In this document: in pieces, positions 37,303-45,628 of the stretch
How positions within the stretch are numbered: the stretch's first letter is position 1
How the letters are laid out: the number at the start of each line of letters is the position of its first letter
Assembly: GCF_000325705.1 (NCBI RefSeq)
Contig: NC_019904.1
Coordinates: 4,032,001-4,096,000 of the forward strand
DNA: 64,000 nt
Direction: 5' to 3'
Source: Echinicola vietnamensis DSM 17526
GTDB taxonomy: Bacteria > Bacteroidota > Bacteroidia > Cytophagales > Cyclobacteriaceae
Translations under genes and position numbers: made by a program
The notes under the pieces: model-generated
What the model was told of the DNA's origin: nothing
What the model saw: only the letters and a program-made list of their open reading frames with translations
The model's database searches: none

Positions 37303-38334
37303 ATGGGCATCAGAATAATCATTTTACTTGTTACACTAAATCTGTGCGTGGGCTTATCCGAAGCATGCGCACAGATTTTTCCTAAAATCATAAAAAAGGA
37401 CAAGGCCCCAGCAGTAAAGGTGCCTGATGCCCGTAATCTGCAGACTTTTGATGTAGAGGAATACCTCTATAATTTACAAAAAGGAACCGACTCCCTGATT
37501 TACCAAGACCGCGTAGACCTTCGCAGGAGGCTATCGACAGTGAGTGAGGATACCTTATCCCTGATATGGGCACCTACCCACCAGCTGGCCCAAGTTTCAG
37601 AAAAAATACAAATCGACAGCATTTGGGTCACGGCCTATGAATATTATTCTTCATGGGACAGTCAGCGAATTGATAGCTATGGTTTTGACCCAAAGGGATT
37701 CAAGGATACCGTGATGATCAAGCTCTATGATCCCTTTCACGGAACCAATTGGAGCAGTCCGCTAAAAGAAACCAAAATCAATTCAGAGTTTGGATTCAGA
37801 AGGTATCGATGGCATCACGGTACAGATCTGGACCTGAACAGGGGCGATCCTGTTTACAGCGTCTTTGATGGTATCGTAAGGATGCGTTCGTATGATCGGT
37901 ACGGTTATGGGTATTATGTGGTAGTGAGGCATAAAAATGGGCTGGAAACCCTATATGGCCACCTTTCCAAGTATAATGTGGCCGTGGGACAGGAGGTTAA
38001 GGCCGGCGAAGTGATCGGTTATGGCGGGAGTACAGGAAGAAGCACAGGCCCGCACCTTCACTTTGAGGTGCGTTATCAAGGTTTGTCCATCAACCCAACA
38101 GAATTATTTGATTTTTCTGTGGGAAGGCTGAAAAACTCCGTGTATGCCGTTACAGCGGGAAGCTTCGAACATATTATTAAAATGCGCCAAGCCGTTTATC
38201 ACCGTGTGCGGAGTGGGGAAAACCTCAGCGTAATCGCCAACCGCTATGGTACTTCTGTTCGGCATATTACGAGACTAAACAATATTTCTTCAAAGTCCAT
38301 CCTCCGTGTGGGCCAAAGATTGCGGATCAGGTAA
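37303..38334 (+). CDS. Exported M23 peptidase with C-terminal LysM domain
   Basis: 343 residues. Signal peptide 1-23 (IIILLVTLNLCVGLSEACAQ). The LytM/M23 domain (about 155-265) has H171-x3-D175 in RWHHGTDLD and H251-L-H253 in GPHLHFEV as metal ligands, plus LYGHLSKYNVAVGQEVKAGEVIGYGGSTGRS. A LysM domain (about 297-342, HRVRSGENLSVIANRYGTSVRHITRLNN) binds peptidoglycan. With all ligands present it is probably an active endopeptidase or a cell-wall hydrolase activator. It lies in an operon-like run between trxB and bshB1. Confidence 0.92.
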   Translation: MGIRIIILLVTLNLCVGLSEACAQIFPKIIKKDKAPAVKVPDARNLQTFDVEEYLYNLQKGTDSLIYQDRVDLRRRLSTVSEDTLSLIWAPTHQLAQVSEKIQIDSIWVTAYEYYSSWDSQRIDSYGFDPKGFKDTVMIKLYDPFHGTNWSSPLKETKINSEFGFRRYRWHHGTDLDLNRGDPVYSVFDGIVRMRSYDRYGYGYYVVVRHKNGLETLYGHLSKYNVAVGQEVKAGEVIGYGGSTGRSTGPHLHFEVRYQGLSINPTELFDFSVGRLKNSVYAVTAGSFEHIIKMRQAVYHRVRSGENLSVIANRYGTSVRHITRLNNISSKSILRVGQRLRIR

Positions 38335-38396
38335 ACTTTTTGGGTAGGTTTTGGTGTTTCAATTCAGTTTTATTGTAGAAACCATATTAATTGAGC

Positions 38397-39113
38397 ATGA
38401 AATTAGATATACTGGTGATAGCAGCTCACCCTGATGATGCTGAGCTATCTTGTTCTGGAACGATCGCTGCCCACATCAAAGCCGGGCATAAAGTGGGCGT
38501 TTTGGATCTCACAAGAGGGGAGATGGGCACACGAGGAACGCCCGAAATCAGATTGGAAGAATCTGCCAGAGCAGCTGAATTGCTGCAGTTGTCCGCGAGG
38601 GAAAACCTTGGTTTTCGGGATGCTTTCTTCAAGGATGATGAAGCCCATCATTTGGAGGTAGTGAAAATCATCCGTAAATATCAACCAGACATCGTGCTTG
38701 CCAATGCGATCAGCGATCGCCACCCTGACCATGGAAAAGGAGGGGCTTTGGCTACCAATGCATGTTTTATCAGTGGGTTAAGAAGGGTGGAGACTGTACT
38801 GGATGGCGAGGCTCAGGAAGCTTGGCGTCCCCAGTACGTTTACCATTACATCCAAAACAATTATATAAAGCCTGATTTTGTTTTTGATATCTCTGATTTT
38901 TGGGAAGATAAGTTGGCCAGTATAAAGGCATTTAAGTCGCAGTTTTATGACCCGAATAGCGACGAGCCGGAAAGTTTTATCAGTAGTAAAGAGTATTTTG
39001 ATTTTGTGGAAGCCAGGGCCAGGGAGTTTGGTCACATGATCAATGTGAAATACGGGGAAGGGTACACCGTCGAAAAGACCATCGGCGTTACGAACCTGTT
39101 TGACCTTAAATAA
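38397..39113 (+). CDS. bshB1: Bacillithiol biosynthesis deacetylase BshB1
   Basis: 238 residues from the ATG at 38397; a TTG six bases earlier is unlikely. The LmbE/PIG-L fold is marked by ILVIAAHPDDAELSCSGTIAAHIKAGHKVGVLDLTRGEMGTRGTPEIRLEES, which includes the zinc motif AHPDD, and by ISDRHPDHGKGG with the third ligand His. The enzyme removes acetyl from N-acetylglucosaminyl-malate to make the thiol bacillithiol, so this organism probably uses bacillithiol as low-molecular-weight thiol. Its location after trxB fits a redox theme. The partners BshA and BshC are not in the window. Confidence 0.93.
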   Translation: MKLDILVIAAHPDDAELSCSGTIAAHIKAGHKVGVLDLTRGEMGTRGTPEIRLEESARAAELLQLSARENLGFRDAFFKDDEAHHLEVVKIIRKYQPDIVLANAISDRHPDHGKGGALATNACFISGLRRVETVLDGEAQEAWRPQYVYHYIQNNYIKPDFVFDISDFWEDKLASIKAFKSQFYDPNSDEPESFISSKEYFDFVEARAREFGHMINVKYGEGYTVEKTIGVTNLFDLK

Positions 39114-39263
39114 GCATTGGACCAGTTTGGGGCAATGCCAAAAGCAGCCTGTGTTCGAGGCCTTTTCCTCATGCAATACCGAAAGAGAATGGGGAGGATT
39201 TTCCGTTTCGGTGTAGACGGACAGTTGTTTTGAAGGGATATCCTCCTTGGTCGTATGACCAAA

Positions 39264-39305
39264 AGATTGGCACCTTAAAGCATTAGGGTGCCAATCTGCT
39301 TTTTT
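39264..39305 (+). terminator. Terminator of bshB1 overlapping the pdxH 3' end
   Basis: AGATTGGCACC (39264-39274) pairs perfectly with GGTGCCAATCT (39287-39297), followed by GCTTTTTT. The right arm and the T-run lie inside the last codons of the convergent pdxH gene. Confidence 0.85.
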
Positions 39306-39918
39306 CCCACTTCCCTTTATCGTCGAGAGAATAAACGATACGATCATGAAGACGGGATTGACGGCCTTGCCAAAATTCTACCCGATCGGGTACCAAGCGG
39401 TATCCTCCCCAATGCGGAGGGCGGCGTAAAGGTTCTTGCTCAAATCGCACTAGCATTTTCTTCTCCGCTTGTTCCAGAAAATCCCTGTTAGGAATCTGTT
39501 GGCTTTGTGGAGAGGCCCAAGCACCGATTTGACTTCCCCTTGGCCTGGAGAGGAAATAGGTGTCCGATATCGCTTCACTGACTTTTTCTGTTTTTCCCTC
39601 GATCCTAATTTGTCGCTGAAGTTCCGGCCAGAAAAAAGTAAGGGCGGCGAAGCGGTTTTGCGCCAGCTCATGACCTTTATTGCTTGCATAATTGGTGTAA
39701 AACACAAAGCCTGAATCCACCCCTTTTAGCAATACAATCCGTGCACTTGGCCTGTTTTCGGCGTTCACCGTGGCCAAGTTCATGGCGTTAGGCTCATTGA
39801 CTTTTGCGTGTACTGCTTCATCGAACCATAATTGAAATTGAGCCAATGGTGATCCTTCCAGCTGGTTGACATTTAAAGACTTAAGCAAATACTCAGTTCT
39901 AATCGATGCTAAATCCAT
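39283..39918 (-). CDS. pdxH: Pyridoxamine 5'-phosphate oxidase
   Basis: 211 residues, full length. Contains NAMNLATVNAENRPSARIVLLKGVDSGFVFYTNYASNKGHELAQNRFAALTFFWPELQRQIRIEGKTEKVS (FMN and substrate binding), SRPRGSQIGAWASPQSQ and the C-terminal signature PPHWGGYRLVPDRVEFWQGRQSRLHDRIVY. It makes pyridoxal phosphate, the cofactor of enzymes such as MetY. It stands alone, convergent with bshB1, and its last codons overlap the bshB1 terminator. Confidence 0.97.
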   Translation of the reverse strand: MDLASIRTEYLLKSLNVNQLEGSPLAQFQLWFDEAVHAKVNEPNAMNLATVNAENRPSARIVLLKGVDSGFVFYTNYASNKGHELAQNRFAALTFFWPELQRQIRIEGKTEKVSEAISDTYFLSRPRGSQIGAWASPQSQQIPNRDFLEQAEKKMLVRFEQEPLRRPPHWGGYRLVPDRVEFWQGRQSRLHDRIVYSLDDKGKWEKSRLAP

Positions 39919-40014
39919 AATAAAATCAGAATATTATAATCATAAAAGTACTATTACTAATTGCATTTATGAAATTTTGACCTATATTAAAAGTTGAATA
40001 CCAAGAATATTTTG

Positions 40015-40584
40015 ATGGAGGAAAAAAAGCACATAAGTCCCCAGTCCGGTCAATTACTCATATCAGAGCCGTTTTTGCAGGATGAAAATTTTGTACGGTC
40101 GGTGGTATTGCTGTGTGAGAGCAATGAAAATGGATCGTTTGGCCTTGTATTGAACAAATTGTCCATCCTGAGGATTAAGGATTTGTTGGATGAACTTGAA
40201 TTTCTCGATATGGAGGTGTTTGTGGGTGGGCCCGTGGAGCAAAATACCCTTCATTTTATTTATTGGGGGGATCCTGTGATTGAAGGCAGTGTGCAATTGG
40301 CGAAGGATTTATATTGGGGAGGAAATTTCGAGGAATTTGTCTTGAAGTATAAGGCAGGTCAGCTCAATTTGGATCATTTTCGGTTCTTTATTGGATATTC
40401 CGGCTGGTCCAGTGGTCAGCTTGAAGAGGAGCTGTCTGAAAAGACTTGGATAATTTGTGAAGATATAGATGCCGAGGCCATTTTCACTTCCTCGCCAGAC
40501 GACCTTTGGCGGGTGGCTTTGAGGAATATGGGAGGTGATTTTCAAGTGTTGGCAAATTATCCTATCGACCCAAGATTAAATTAA
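40015..40584 (+). CDS. YqgE/AlgH-family protein
   Basis: 189 residues from the ATG at 40015; an in-frame TTG 21 bases upstream is less likely. The beginning PQSGQLLISEPFLQDENFVRSVVLLCESNENGSFGLVLNKLS and later VFVGGPVEQNTLHFIYWG and RFFIGYSGWSSGQLEEELSEKTWI are the family pattern. Conserved across bacteria with unclear function; AlgH was once linked to alginate regulation. No neighbouring gene suggests a role. Confidence 0.92.
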   Translation: MEEKKHISPQSGQLLISEPFLQDENFVRSVVLLCESNENGSFGLVLNKLSILRIKDLLDELEFLDMEVFVGGPVEQNTLHFIYWGDPVIEGSVQLAKDLYWGGNFEEFVLKYKAGQLNLDHFRFFIGYSGWSSGQLEEELSEKTWIICEDIDAEAIFTSSPDDLWRVALRNMGGDFQVLANYPIDPRLN

Positions 40585-40593
40585 ATTATTTAT

Positions 40594-40601
40594 TACTTTT
40601 G
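40594..40601 (+). promoter_or_regulatory. Possible -7 box for the DUF349 gene
   Basis: TACTTTTG matches TAnnTTTG exactly, 39 bp before the ATG. No TTG is found at the -33 distance. Confidence 0.35.
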
Positions 40602-40639
40602 TTTATAGCATATTTGGAAAGATGTACTCATAGCATATC

Positions 40640-42517
40640 ATGGAGAACGATAAAGAAATATCAGAAGAAAACAAGGTGACCCAAGAGCAGGTAGAAAATA
40701 CTGATGCGGGTAATCAGCATGAACCGAAAAATGAATCCAGTCAACGTGTCGAAGAGCATCACGATGAGGAACATCATGATCAAGAAGAGCATCATGAAGA
40801 GGAGCATCATGTAGATTACGGTAACTTTAGTAAAAAACAGCTGCTATCAGCGCTAAAAGAGCTGCTGGAAAAGGGTAAGTATATCCAGGATGATCATGTG
40901 GCCAACGATATCAAAACCCATTATGAGGAAGATCATTTCAATAAAGAAAAGGAAGAGGCGCTGAAGAGTTTTGTCCAAGAAGGCGGGACGGAAGATGATT
41001 TTTTCTATAAGCAGAGTGAGGATGATAAAATGTTCTTCGCGCTGTATGGAGAGTATAAGAATAGACGAAGCTCACAAATAAAGGAGCTTGAAGAAACGAA
41101 AGAGAAAAACCTCTTTGCCAAAAACCAAATTTTGGAAAGGCTTAGGGAGCTGGTAGATGGGGAGGAAACCACCCACAGCATCAGCACCATCAAAGAAATC
41201 CAGCAGGAGTGGAAAGATATTGGTCCCGTGCCCGGTGCACAGAATAAAAATCTATGGGCCTCTTACAATGCCCTTATGGATCGTTTCTATGACAATAGAA
41301 GTATTTACTTTGAACTTAAGGAACTTGACCGCAAGAAGAACTTAGAGGGCAAGCTGGAGCTTTGTGAAAAAGCAGAAGCCTTGGACAAAGAAGAGGATCT
41401 AAGGACTGCCATTCGAGCCTTGAACGAGCTTCATGAGGAATTTAAGCATATTGGTCCTGTACCCAGAGAGGAGCAAGAGGCCGTATGGCAACGCTTTAAG
41501 GCTGCTTCAGATGCCATTTATGCTAAACGGAAGGCTTACTATGAAAGCCAGAAAGAAGTCTTTAAGGAAAATCAGACCAAGAAAGAGGCCTTGATCCAAA
41601 AACTAGATGATTTTAAAGATTTCAAGGCCAATCGCATCAAAGAATGGAACTCCAAGACCAAAGAGATTCTGGCGATCCAAAAGGAATGGGAAGCCATCGG
41701 TCCGGTACCTAGAGAATGTGGAAGAGAGATCAACAGAGGCTTTTGGGGTGCATTTAAGCAGTTTTTCCATAACAAGAACCTGTTCTTTAAAGAGCTTGAT
41801 GAAATCAGAAGGATCAATAAAGAAAAGGCAGAAGAGCTTATCAAGGTGGCAGAAGAGCTAAAAGACAGTACAGACTGGCAAAATACCTCCAATGCGCTGA
41901 TCAAGCTTCAGCAAGACTGGAAAAAGCTAGGTCCCACACCTGAAAAAGTTAGAGACGATCTTTACAAGCGGTTCAAGACGGCATGTGATACGTTTTTTGA
42001 CAACAGGAGGGAAGCCAACAAAGAGATTAATAAAGAGTTCGATAAGAACTTGGAGCTTAAGGAGGAAGTTTGTGAAAAGATAAAAGCGCTACCTGAAGGA
42101 GAAGAGTTTACAGTTGAAAACCTGGAAAAACTGGTGGCAGAGTATAATTCCATTGGATTTGTTCCCCGAAAAAACATCAAAGAAATAGCCGGTAAATTTA
42201 ACCAAGCGGTAGAAGCTTGCGTAGAAAAGCTGGATACTGATGGTGAGAACAGGGAGGAATTTTTATTCAGGCTGAATCTGAACAAAATCCAGGGTGATCC
42301 CAACAGTGATCGGGTGTTCAATAAAAAAGAACATGGAATCAGGAAACAAATAGCTGATCTAGAAAACAATATTACACTTTGGAAAAATAACTTGGAGTTC
42401 TTTGCTTCTTCCAAAACGGCTGATAAGCTGAAAAACCAGTTTGATGAGAAAATTGAGAAGGCAGAAGAAGAAATCGATAAGCTGAAGAAAAAGCTGTCTA
42501 TTCTGAGAGAATTCTAA
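40640..42517 (+). CDS. DUF349 repeat protein with His/Glu-rich N-terminus
   Basis: 625 residues, hydrophilic and almost all helix. Residues about 30-55 are very rich in His and Glu (HHDEEHHDQEEHHEEEHH), a possible metal-binding or disordered tail. From about 140 onward the DUF349 three-helix repeat recurs at least five times, each with a W-K-x-I/L-G-P-V/T-P motif (WKDIGPVPGAQNKNLW, FKHIGPVPREEQEAVW, WEAIGPVPRECGREI, WKKLGPTPEKVRDDLY, NSIGFVPRKNIKEI). The last 60 residues form a coiled coil. The family is widespread in Bacteroidota and of unknown function. Confidence 0.88.
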   Translation: MENDKEISEENKVTQEQVENTDAGNQHEPKNESSQRVEEHHDEEHHDQEEHHEEEHHVDYGNFSKKQLLSALKELLEKGKYIQDDHVANDIKTHYEEDHFNKEKEEALKSFVQEGGTEDDFFYKQSEDDKMFFALYGEYKNRRSSQIKELEETKEKNLFAKNQILERLRELVDGEETTHSISTIKEIQQEWKDIGPVPGAQNKNLWASYNALMDRFYDNRSIYFELKELDRKKNLEGKLELCEKAEALDKEEDLRTAIRALNELHEEFKHIGPVPREEQEAVWQRFKAASDAIYAKRKAYYESQKEVFKENQTKKEALIQKLDDFKDFKANRIKEWNSKTKEILAIQKEWEAIGPVPRECGREINRGFWGAFKQFFHNKNLFFKELDEIRRINKEKAEELIKVAEELKDSTDWQNTSNALIKLQQDWKKLGPTPEKVRDDLYKRFKTACDTFFDNRREANKEINKEFDKNLELKEEVCEKIKALPEGEEFTVENLEKLVAEYNSIGFVPRKNIKEIAGKFNQAVEACVEKLDTDGENREEFLFRLNLNKIQGDPNSDRVFNKKEHGIRKQIADLENNITLWKNNLEFFASSKTADKLKNQFDEKIEKAEEEIDKLKKKLSILREF

Positions 42518-42543
42518 GCAGTTTATTGCTCCAAATAGAAAGG

Positions 42544-42577
42544 GAGTGGCTGAATTATTTCTGCCACTCTTTTTTTT
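42544..42577 (+). terminator. Terminator after the DUF349 gene
   Basis: GAGTGGC (42544-42550) pairs with GCCACTC (42563-42569), followed by eight T residues. Confidence 0.82.
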
Positions 42578-42628
42578 GCTGTCCACGTATTTGATGTTTT
42601 TTTGGTGCCTGTAAATGGGGCAAGCCAT

Positions 42629-42655
42629 AATATTTCTGGTGAGATGAATTTTGAC
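42629..42655 (+). repeat. 27-bp dispersed repeat, copy 1
   Basis: AATATTTCTGG...GATGAAT.TTGAC; 24 of 27 bases match copy 2 at 42981-43007. Confidence 0.7.
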
Positions 42656-42980
42656 TCCTACCAGCGGCACGGATGGATATCTGCCCTATAGCATAATCTC
42701 CTACCACATGCCTCACCGCAATACTTCGTACTTTGCCACTCCCCGGATGTATTTCTTGATCGGGCTGCCACTTCCTGCGACTTATCTGGTAAACTTAGAG
42801 TCATTTTAAGCCACGGATAAAAGGAATGACCACCGATTAGCAATGCCTTAAGCATCCTATCTTTGTTTATCAACGTTCATCCGTGGCCAAGCATCAAACC
42901 AGAGGGGCTAGGAATACAATTGGCCATGGGAAAAGGCTAGTCCCAATTTTTCCGATTGATCCCAGAAATATGGATCAAGC

Positions 42981-43007
42981 AATATTTCTGGGGGGATGAA
43001 TGTTGAC
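42981..43007 (+). repeat. 27-bp dispersed repeat, copy 2
   Basis: Matches copy 1 with three differences. The core CCAGAAATATT appears inverted at 43601-43611. Confidence 0.7.
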
Positions 43008-43322
43008 ATGGTCTTATAAAAAAAAAGTTCCTATTTACATTTATATCTGCCGTTCTTACGGAACTGACCCTTTTGTGTGTAATCATTTTTGGTGCAGGTT
43101 GTCACCTGCCCCTTCTATATGCCCCTCCGCCAAGGGCGGATTAGGCAAGATGCTCAGTTGGTAGCGGATATTCAGGGTTTAACTTCAACCAAGCCAACCA
43201 TTATACATGAGCAGATAGCTGCGACGGCTTGTACGATCCAAATCAACAAATCATTCTTTCAGGCTAATCCGCCATTCGGCAAGATAGGCTACTGCGGTTT
43301 CCAATGTACAAATCGGGGCAAA

Positions 43323-43335
43323 GTGCCAGCGGCAC
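43323..43335. repeat. REP-like palindrome GTGCCAGCGGCAC, copy 1
   Basis: A 5-bp stem (GTGCC/GGCAC) with an AGC loop. An identical copy is at 43400-43412, and a partial copy (CCAGCGGCACGG) at 42661-42672. Confidence 0.65.
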
Positions 43336-43349
43336 GATAAATTTTGTAA

Positions 43350-43369
43350 CCTGCGGATTCATCCGCAGG
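43350..43369. repeat. Perfect 9-bp inverted repeat between the REP-like palindromes
   Basis: CCTGCGGAT, two bases, ATCCGCAGG. It could form a tight hairpin; there is no T-run, so it is unlikely to be a terminator. Confidence 0.6.
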
Positions 43370-43399
43370 AACTTAAGCGCTCCTCAACCTCCCGAAGGA

Positions 43400-43412
43400 G
43401 TGCCAGCGGCAC
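43400..43412. repeat. REP-like palindrome GTGCCAGCGGCAC, copy 2
   Basis: Identical to 43323-43335 and, like the partial copy near 42661, followed by GGATG. Confidence 0.65.
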
Positions 43413-43637
43413 GGATGATAGCTCCTCTACACGAAATAAGTATTAAATGCGTTTGCCCCACTTGAAAATCATCAGGGAGCACAGAGAATTATTTTATGGG
43501 TGGTTCTTTTTTTGCCCAAGCATTATCAACCGTTGATTTAATTGAAATGTAGTTGGCCCTAGTGCGTTCAGTGATCCTCCGGGATTAATTTAAGTATCCT
43601 CCAGAAATATTGCTTTATCCGATAAAACCAGGCTTCT

Positions 43638-43675
43638 CAAAAATAAAAAAGGCAACCAACGAATTGATTGCCTTT
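43638..43675 (-). terminator. Terminator of the tRNA-Thr transcript
   Basis: On the minus strand a 12-bp stem (43675-43664 with 43659-43648, one G-U pair) is closed by a TTCG tetraloop and followed by a T-rich tail. It starts two bases past the tRNA 3' end. Confidence 0.88.
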
Positions 43676-43676
43676 G

Positions 43677-43749
<73 letters not shown>

Positions 43750-43798
43750 GATTAAATGATAAAGAATTGTTTTAATTATGGCATTTCCATAATTCAAG

Positions 43799-43871
<73 letters not shown>

Positions 43872-43965
43872 ATAATATACTAAAACCAGTACTTTATTAT
43901 CGAATTGTCAATTGACTACTCCGTTTTAGCTGAAAATACGAAAGCTTTTCCCCGTATTGCGAGTG

Positions 43966-43996
43966 CAAATATATATGGATAGGCTTACCAACCCAA
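43966..43996 (-). promoter_or_regulatory. Promoter of the two tRNA-Thr genes
   Basis: On the minus strand TTG (43996-43994), 20 bp, then TATATTTG (43973-43966): a full match to the bacteroidete consensus, about 95 bp before the first tRNA. Confidence 0.65.
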
Positions 43997-44050
43997 ACGA
44001 TTTTAGGAAAAAATTCAGGTAAATGGGTTATCTGGTTAATAGCTAGCGGT

Positions 44051-45487
44051 TTAAAATAGCTTGTCTTCCAGCTTGTCCACATAATCCTTAAGAAAGGGTA
44101 CCGAGACAGAAACAATGAATTGCCAGCGGTCCCAGAGCATCCGACCATCACTGGCAATATCCACCACTGAGGGATCATTGCCTGATGGGAAATTAATAGG
44201 TTTGTCAAAGTTCGTTTTCCCACTGGTGTGTGTAGCCCCCAATGTGAATTCAGCGCCTTTGAAAGTTAACAGAACACCTCCAGCCAAATGGTAAAAGTTG
44301 GCATCAAACGATAAGTTGGTAGCGGTGGGTTCTTGTGTGACGAAACTGACTGAATTGGTAGCGGCAGCATTAAAGTCAGTGCTGAACCCACCGTAGAAAC
44401 TCACCTTTTGACTTAAGAACCATTCTACACCAATACCTGCATTGGCAATTGCTTTTCGGCCGTCCATGAGGGTAAAATAGATCGTGGAGTCTGATTTGCT
44501 CTGCATCTGGTGGGGAGAGGCTTCCAGGATTTTATAGGGATTGATTTTTCCGAAGTATTCTCCACTGAAATGGATCACTTTATTTTCAGCGATATGATAA
44601 CTTGCTCCCAGGCCAATGGATAATGGCGACTTAAGGTTGATTTCTAGATCGCTCTGGTAGCTATTGGCATAAATATCAGCAATACCGCTTTCATCCGGAG
44701 CAGCAAAGTAAAGATGGTATTGGTAGTTTCCTTTTCCGAATAGATGTGCCCTTGGTGTAGTGAGGGTCATGCCAAAATCCATTTTGTCAGTGGAATAGGC
44801 AGCTCCCAGTTTTGCGAGTACCCCATAACTTTGGAAGGAATATGCGCGGTTGTAATCATACTTGCTGATATCATTATTTACATCCAGAGCGGTCATGTCA
44901 AACATATTTCCTTTGGAAGCTTCAGCCCTTGAGCCAAACAACGAAACGCCAATGCTGAAATTTTCTTTGAGCTTATATGCCCAGCTTCCGCCAAACCAGT
45001 GGTCTTTTAGGTTATTGGTCACATTTAATTCACCTTCAAACAATTCATCTTCCGGGACGTTAGGAAGGATGTTCTGAGAGAATTCGTCTCTGTATGAAAA
45101 CCCGAAATTATTATTGTATCGAAGTAAAATAGCATAGGCAAAGGTGGATCTTGATGTTTCTTTCATGTCGATCGTTCCTGCCGCCAAAGAAGGGGCGCCC
45201 CCAAAGGAAGATTGTGTCAAATCCTTCCTGTTGCCAATGGCATCTTCTATTTTGTATGAGTTTAATTCATAGACATCCGCACTGATGATAAAGGCTGGAT
45301 TGTCAGTAATGGCCAATCTGGCGGGGTTATAATATACTGCACCCAAATCCGTAACACCACCGATGACCGACCCGTTCAGTAGCATCGATTCACTTCCGTA
45401 ATTCCTTGTCCAGTAGTGGTTGCTCTGGCCGGATGATTCCCGACAAAAAAGGATCAACAGCAAGGATACCAATACGAATGATTTCAT
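44051..45487 (-). CDS. FadL/OMPP1-like outer membrane barrel protein
   Basis: 478 residues. Signal peptide 1-20 (FVLVSLLLILFCRESSGQ). The mature start NHYWTRNYGSESMLLNGSVIGGVTDLGAVYYNPARLA resembles the hatch region of FadL-type channels and PorV-like proteins, where a G-N-P-A-like motif follows a plug. The rest alternates beta strands with charged loops (SIGVSLFGSRAE, FGMTLTTPRAHLFGKGNY, FYGGFSTDFNAA, FTLGATHTSGKT) and has an aromatic C-terminus (DKLF). It likely imports hydrophobic compounds or is a structural barrel. The gene points toward the tRNA-Thr genes, and the tRNA promoter lies 55 bp past its stop. Confidence 0.8.
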   Translation of the reverse strand: MKSFVLVSLLLILFCRESSGQSNHYWTRNYGSESMLLNGSVIGGVTDLGAVYYNPARLAITDNPAFIISADVYELNSYKIEDAIGNRKDLTQSSFGGAPSLAAGTIDMKETSRSTFAYAILLRYNNNFGFSYRDEFSQNILPNVPEDELFEGELNVTNNLKDHWFGGSWAYKLKENFSIGVSLFGSRAEASKGNMFDMTALDVNNDISKYDYNRAYSFQSYGVLAKLGAAYSTDKMDFGMTLTTPRAHLFGKGNYQYHLYFAAPDESGIADIYANSYQSDLEINLKSPLSIGLGASYHIAENKVIHFSGEYFGKINPYKILEASPHQMQSKSDSTIYFTLMDGRKAIANAGIGVEWFLSQKVSFYGGFSTDFNAAATNSVSFVTQEPTATNLSFDANFYHLAGGVLLTFKGAEFTLGATHTSGKTNFDKPINFPSGNDPSVVDIASDGRMLWDRWQFIVSVSVPFLKDYVDKLEDKLF

Positions 45488-45628
45488 GTTTTGGTGGTTA
45501 AAATGTAAATGAAAGCATATACGCCACTAGTATAAAATTACTACTCAATGACCAGATTTGTCGTTTTACAGGCTTTAATTGTGTAATGATTTATAAATCA
45601 TGGCGATAAATTCACTAGTCAATTGCTA

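Larger units (their letters stand above)
42578..43637. other. Gene-free, repeat-rich intergenic region
   Basis: About 1.06 kb without a credible gene. One 83-codon open frame at 43089 has no recognisable sequence and probably arises by chance. The stretch is packed with short direct and inverted repeats (listed separately), an inverted repeat GCCACGGAT/ATCCGTGGC (42810-42818 and 42879-42887), and an isolated TATCTTTG at 42858-42865. It looks like a site where intergenic repeats and degraded insertions gathered beside the tRNA-Thr genes. Confidence 0.6.

Noticed and set aside
42858..42865. Isolated TATCTTTG resembling a -7 box
   Set aside because: No TTG upstream and no gene or RNA downstream.
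43089..43340. 83-codon open frame in the repeat-rich intergenic region
   Set aside because: No recognisable motif or hydrophobic pattern, overlaps repeat sequence and ends in the REP-like palindrome (KVPAAR); most likely chance.
42578..43637. CRISPR array
   Set aside because: Repeats are irregularly spaced, differ in type and include inverted copies; no regular spacer pattern anywhere in the window.
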